This document shows, piece by piece, positions 14,790 to 16,829 of a stretch of DNA of 16,829 nucleotides. Where the stretch lies: NCBI GenBank assembly GCA_041487815.1, contig JBGPOB010000038.1, positions 1-16,829 of the forward strand, given 5' to 3'. The DNA comes from CANJBX01 sp041487815. Its GTDB lineage: Bacteria; Pseudomonadota; Alphaproteobacteria; Rhizobiales; Xanthobacteraceae. The notes under the pieces were generated by a model. It searched no databases. It was not told where the DNA came from and saw only the letters and a list, made by a program, of their open reading frames with translations. The translations under genes were made by a program, and so were the position numbers. The stretch's first letter is position 1; each line of letters opens with the position of its first letter.

Positions 14790-14817
14790 GCGCCGCTTCC
14801 GGCATCGGAGGCGGCGC
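14790..14817 (-). terminator. Terminator of the TRAP transporter operon
   Basis: GCGCCGC-TTCC (14790-14800) pairs with GGAG-GCGGCGC (14807-14817) around GGCATC, an 11-bp stem with one G-T pair. On the minus strand it is followed by TTTCATTTT (14789-14781), fitting intrinsic termination 42 bases after the last operon gene. On the plus strand AATATTTCTTT follows, so it may also act in that direction. Confidence 0.8.
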
Positions 14818-14859
14818 AATATTTCTTTGGAATATCAATGCGGCCTTGCTGGACTTCCG

Positions 14860-15060
14860 TTACGACGTGCCGAACATATTGATTACGCCGGACAGCATCA
14901 TGGTGAATGCCAAGGCGACGCCCGCGCAGATTGCAACGCTGATGTAGGGTTCCCATTCGGTATTGGCCCAGCGATGCAGCTTGTCGCCGCGCGGCAGCAG
15001 CGCCCAGAAGGCAGCGGCGGTCACGATGAACACCGCAATCCCGGCAATCAGCGACAGCAT
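14860..15060 (-). CDS. Small two-helix membrane protein at the end of the TRAP operon
   Basis: A 66-residue protein with an excellent GGAGG ribosome site 5 bases before ATG 15060. It has two hydrophobic helices: IAGIAVFIVTAAAFWALLP (about 5-23) and ISVAICAGVALAFTMMLSGVI (about 40-60). These are joined by a short charged loop, PRGDKLHRWANTEWEPY. I do not recognise the family. It sits 22 bases after the DctM stop with no terminator between, so it is co-transcribed with the TRAP transporter and could stabilise or modulate the permease; this is inferred only from position. The operon terminator follows its stop by 42 bases. Confidence 0.8.
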   Translation of the reverse strand: MLSLIAGIAVFIVTAAAFWALLPRGDKLHRWANTEWEPYISVAICAGVALAFTMMLSGVINMFGTS

Positions 15061-15082
15061 TTATTCCTCCGATCCGGACGCG

Positions 15083-16588
15083 TCATTTGTAGACTTGGTT
15101 CGGCAGCCACAGCCCGATCTGCGGGAACGTATAGAGCATGATCATTGAAATAATGACGATGATCATGAATGGCATGACGCCGCGGAAGATGTCGTTGATG
15201 TTGACCCATTTCGGCGCCACGCCCTTGAGATAGAACGGCGCCATCGCCACGGGCGGCGAGAGAAACGAGGTCTGGATATTGAGCGCCACCAGCAGACCGA
15301 AGAAAAGCGGATCCACGTCGAAGGTTTTGAGCAGCGGCAAAAAGATCGGCATAAAGATCACGATGATCTCGGTCCACTCCAGCGGCCAGCCCAGAACAAA
15401 GATGATAAATTGGGCCAGGATCATGAAGCCGGTGGTATTGAGATTGAGCGCCAGCACGAATTTCTCGACCGGCTCGTGGCCGCCGAGATAGGCGAACACC
15501 GCCGAGAACGTGAACGAGCCGATGAAAAGCCAGCACACCATGGCGGTGGTGCGAGCGGTGAGAAACACCGACTCCTTGAGCTGGTCCGCCTTGAATGAGG
15601 TTCCGGGTATCAGAATAATTCCCACGATGAGCGTGGCGAACAACACGACGGTGACGACGCGCTTATCGACATCGTGGTCCGTAAATCCGGAGAAGATCAG
15701 GTAGAGGAGGAACGCACCCGCACAGACGCCGTAAATCTGGACAATGATCACGTTCCAGCGGCGCGAATAATCCGCTCCATAGGCGACAGCGAGCAGGAGC
15801 GCGCCGAGCGAACCCATGGCGGCGGCTTCCGACGGCGTGGCTAGCCCGAAGATGATCGAGCCCAGCGCGGCACCAATAAGACCGGCCAAAGGTGCAAACG
15901 ACGTAATCAGCGCCAAAATCACGGTCGAGACCGGTACGTCTCTTTCCGCCTCGGGCAGCTTCGGCGCGAGCTTGGGATTAAGCATCGTCATGATGATGAC
16001 ATAGAGCATGTAGAGCGCGGCCAGCATGATGCCCGGGAAGAACGCGCCGGCGTAGAGCTTGACGACCGACACGCCGGCGGTCGCGCCGTAGAGAATCAGC
16101 ATCACGCTTGGCGGAATCAGAATGCCGAGGCACCCGCCCGCGCAGACGACTCCGGCCGCGATCTTGACGTCGTAGCCGGCGCGCAGCATGGCGGGAAACG
16201 CCAGCAGGCCCATCAGCGTGACGCAGGCTCCGACGATGCCCGTTGCGGTCGCGAATATCGCGCAGGTCGCGAGTGTCGCGAGCGCCAGCGATGCCGGCAC
16301 CGGCCCGGCGGCAAGCTGCAGCGAGCGGAACAGCCGGTCGAGAATGTTCGCGCGCTCGATAATGTAGCCCATGAACACGAACAGCGGGATCGAGATCAGC
16401 ACGTCGTTCGTCATTACTGAATAGGAGCGCTGGACGAGGAGCTGAAAGATCAGATCGCCCATGGCGAAGTAGCCGAAGAACACGCCGAGCGCCATCAGCG
16501 TGAACGCGATCGGAAATCCGAACATGATGAAGACCACGAACAAGGCGAGCATGATGACGCCCAGCTCGGGATTACCGATACCGAACAT
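15083..16588 (-). CDS. dctM: TRAP transporter large permease (DctM-type)
   Basis: A 501-residue membrane protein forming the transport channel of a tripartite ATP-independent periplasmic carrier, which imports organic acids and related solutes using the sodium or proton gradient and a periplasmic binding protein. Typical DctM elements are the N-terminal FPIAFTLMALGVFFGY, PLFVFMGYIIERANI (about 68-82), TATGIVGACVTLMGLLAFPAM (115-134), GGCLGILIPPS (151-161) and LATPSEAAAMG (249-259). Between about 275 and 335 it has an inserted stretch with extra hydrophobic helices, so it is about 70 residues longer than the roughly 430-residue norm. The start ATG overlaps the upstream DctQ stop by one base (TGATG, 16586-16590). 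The substrate is unknown, as no binding-protein gene lies in the window. Confidence 0.92.
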   Translation of the reverse strand: MFGIGNPELGVIMLALFVVFIMFGFPIAFTLMALGVFFGYFAMGDLIFQLLVQRSYSVMTNDVLISIPLFVFMGYIIERANILDRLFRSLQLAAGPVPASLALATLATCAIFATATGIVGACVTLMGLLAFPAMLRAGYDVKIAAGVVCAGGCLGILIPPSVMLILYGATAGVSVVKLYAGAFFPGIMLAALYMLYVIIMTMLNPKLAPKLPEAERDVPVSTVILALITSFAPLAGLIGAALGSIIFGLATPSEAAAMGSLGALLLAVAYGADYSRRWNVIIVQIYGVCAGAFLLYLIFSGFTDHDVDKRVVTVVLFATLIVGIILIPGTSFKADQLKESVFLTARTTAMVCWLFIGSFTFSAVFAYLGGHEPVEKFVLALNLNTTGFMILAQFIIFVLGWPLEWTEIIVIFMPIFLPLLKTFDVDPLFFGLLVALNIQTSFLSPPVAMAPFYLKGVAPKWVNINDIFRGVMPFMIIVIISMIMLYTFPQIGLWLPNQVYK

Positions 16589-16829
16589 CAGACGTCCCCC
16601 TTGCGCACGCCGAGCTCTTCGAGCTCCTTGACCACCTGGTATTCGCCGTGCTCGGCCTTCTCCAGCATGACCTTGTCGAGCTCCTCGACGTCATGCAGGC
16701 GCGCCGGCCATTCGCCGGTCTTGAGCGCCATCAGGCAGCGGATGACTTCGACGACACCCTGAATGACCATGAGGCAGCCGACGATCGAGATCAGCCATTT
16801 GAAGGGCCATACCACCGGGCCATTGGGGC
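16588..16829 (-). CDS. dctQ: TRAP transporter small permease (DctQ-type), C-terminal part
   Basis: This gene runs in from the right edge; about 80 C-terminal residues are visible, ending at TGA 16588-16590. The fragment shows WPFKWLISIVGCLMVIQGVVEVIRCL, the last transmembrane helix and signature of DctQ small permeases, followed by an unusually long charged tail (WPARLHDVEEL, EKAEHGEYQVVKELEELG) that is predicted helical and cytoplasmic. The frame stays open to the edge, so the GTG at 16813 is internal and not the start. It is translationally coupled to DctM by a one-base overlap. Confidence 0.88.
   Translation of the reverse strand, partial: PNGPVVWPFKWLISIVGCLMVIQGVVEVIRCLMALKTGEWPARLHDVEELDKVMLEKAEHGEYQVVKELEELGVRKGDV

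Overview
The window looks like chromosomal DNA from a high-G+C alphaproteobacterium of the Hyphomicrobiales/Rhizobiales, close to Bradyrhizobium or the Xanthobacteraceae. This rests on the protein signatures (BcsS, groESL with a CIRCE operator, a PhaR-type domain, TRAP transporter genes, many Tat and Sec exported proteins) and on a rhizobial-style palindromic repeat in the groES-groEL gap. It is inference from family knowledge; no 16S or other marker is present. I saw no tRNA, rRNA, CRISPR array or insertion sequence.

Layout. Positions 1-473 (+) hold the C-terminal end of a cobalamin-independent methionine synthase-like enzyme. It converges on three minus-strand genes: a periplasmic YkuD L,D-transpeptidase (555-1382), an MFS transporter (1601-2803) and a small lipoprotein (2933-3484). 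Next is a heat-shock locus on the plus strand, with promoter and CIRCE operator (3600-3666), groES (3727-4023), a REP-like palindrome pair, groEL (4167-5807) and a strong terminator (5835-5865).

Positions 5885-11648 form an accessory-looking block that appears less G+C rich than its flanks. On the minus strand are the small and large subunits of a membrane-bound FAD sugar/alcohol dehydrogenase (8037 down to 5885, ATGA overlap). Divergent from them are a BcsA-like processive glycosyltransferase (8244-10598) and the cellulose-associated outer-membrane protein BcsS (10902-11648). The synthase keeps most catalytic motifs but has Thr in place of Gln in QxxRW, a degenerate PilZ region and an extra C-terminal domain. 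BcsB, BcsC and BcsZ are absent. This is the best candidate here for a little-described system: a polysaccharide synthase/outer-membrane pair beside a periplasm-facing dehydrogenase.

From 11715 to the right edge everything intact is on the minus strand: a Tat-exported spermidine dehydrogenase-like flavoprotein, a 58-residue stand-alone PhaR-type DNA-binding domain, a META/HslJ-like exported protein, and a TRAP transporter operon (DctQ partial at the right edge, DctM, and a 66-residue two-helix membrane protein) ending in a hairpin terminator. Between the META gene and the TRAP operon lies a frameshifted, truncated dienelactone hydrolase remnant on the plus strand (14486 to about 14752).
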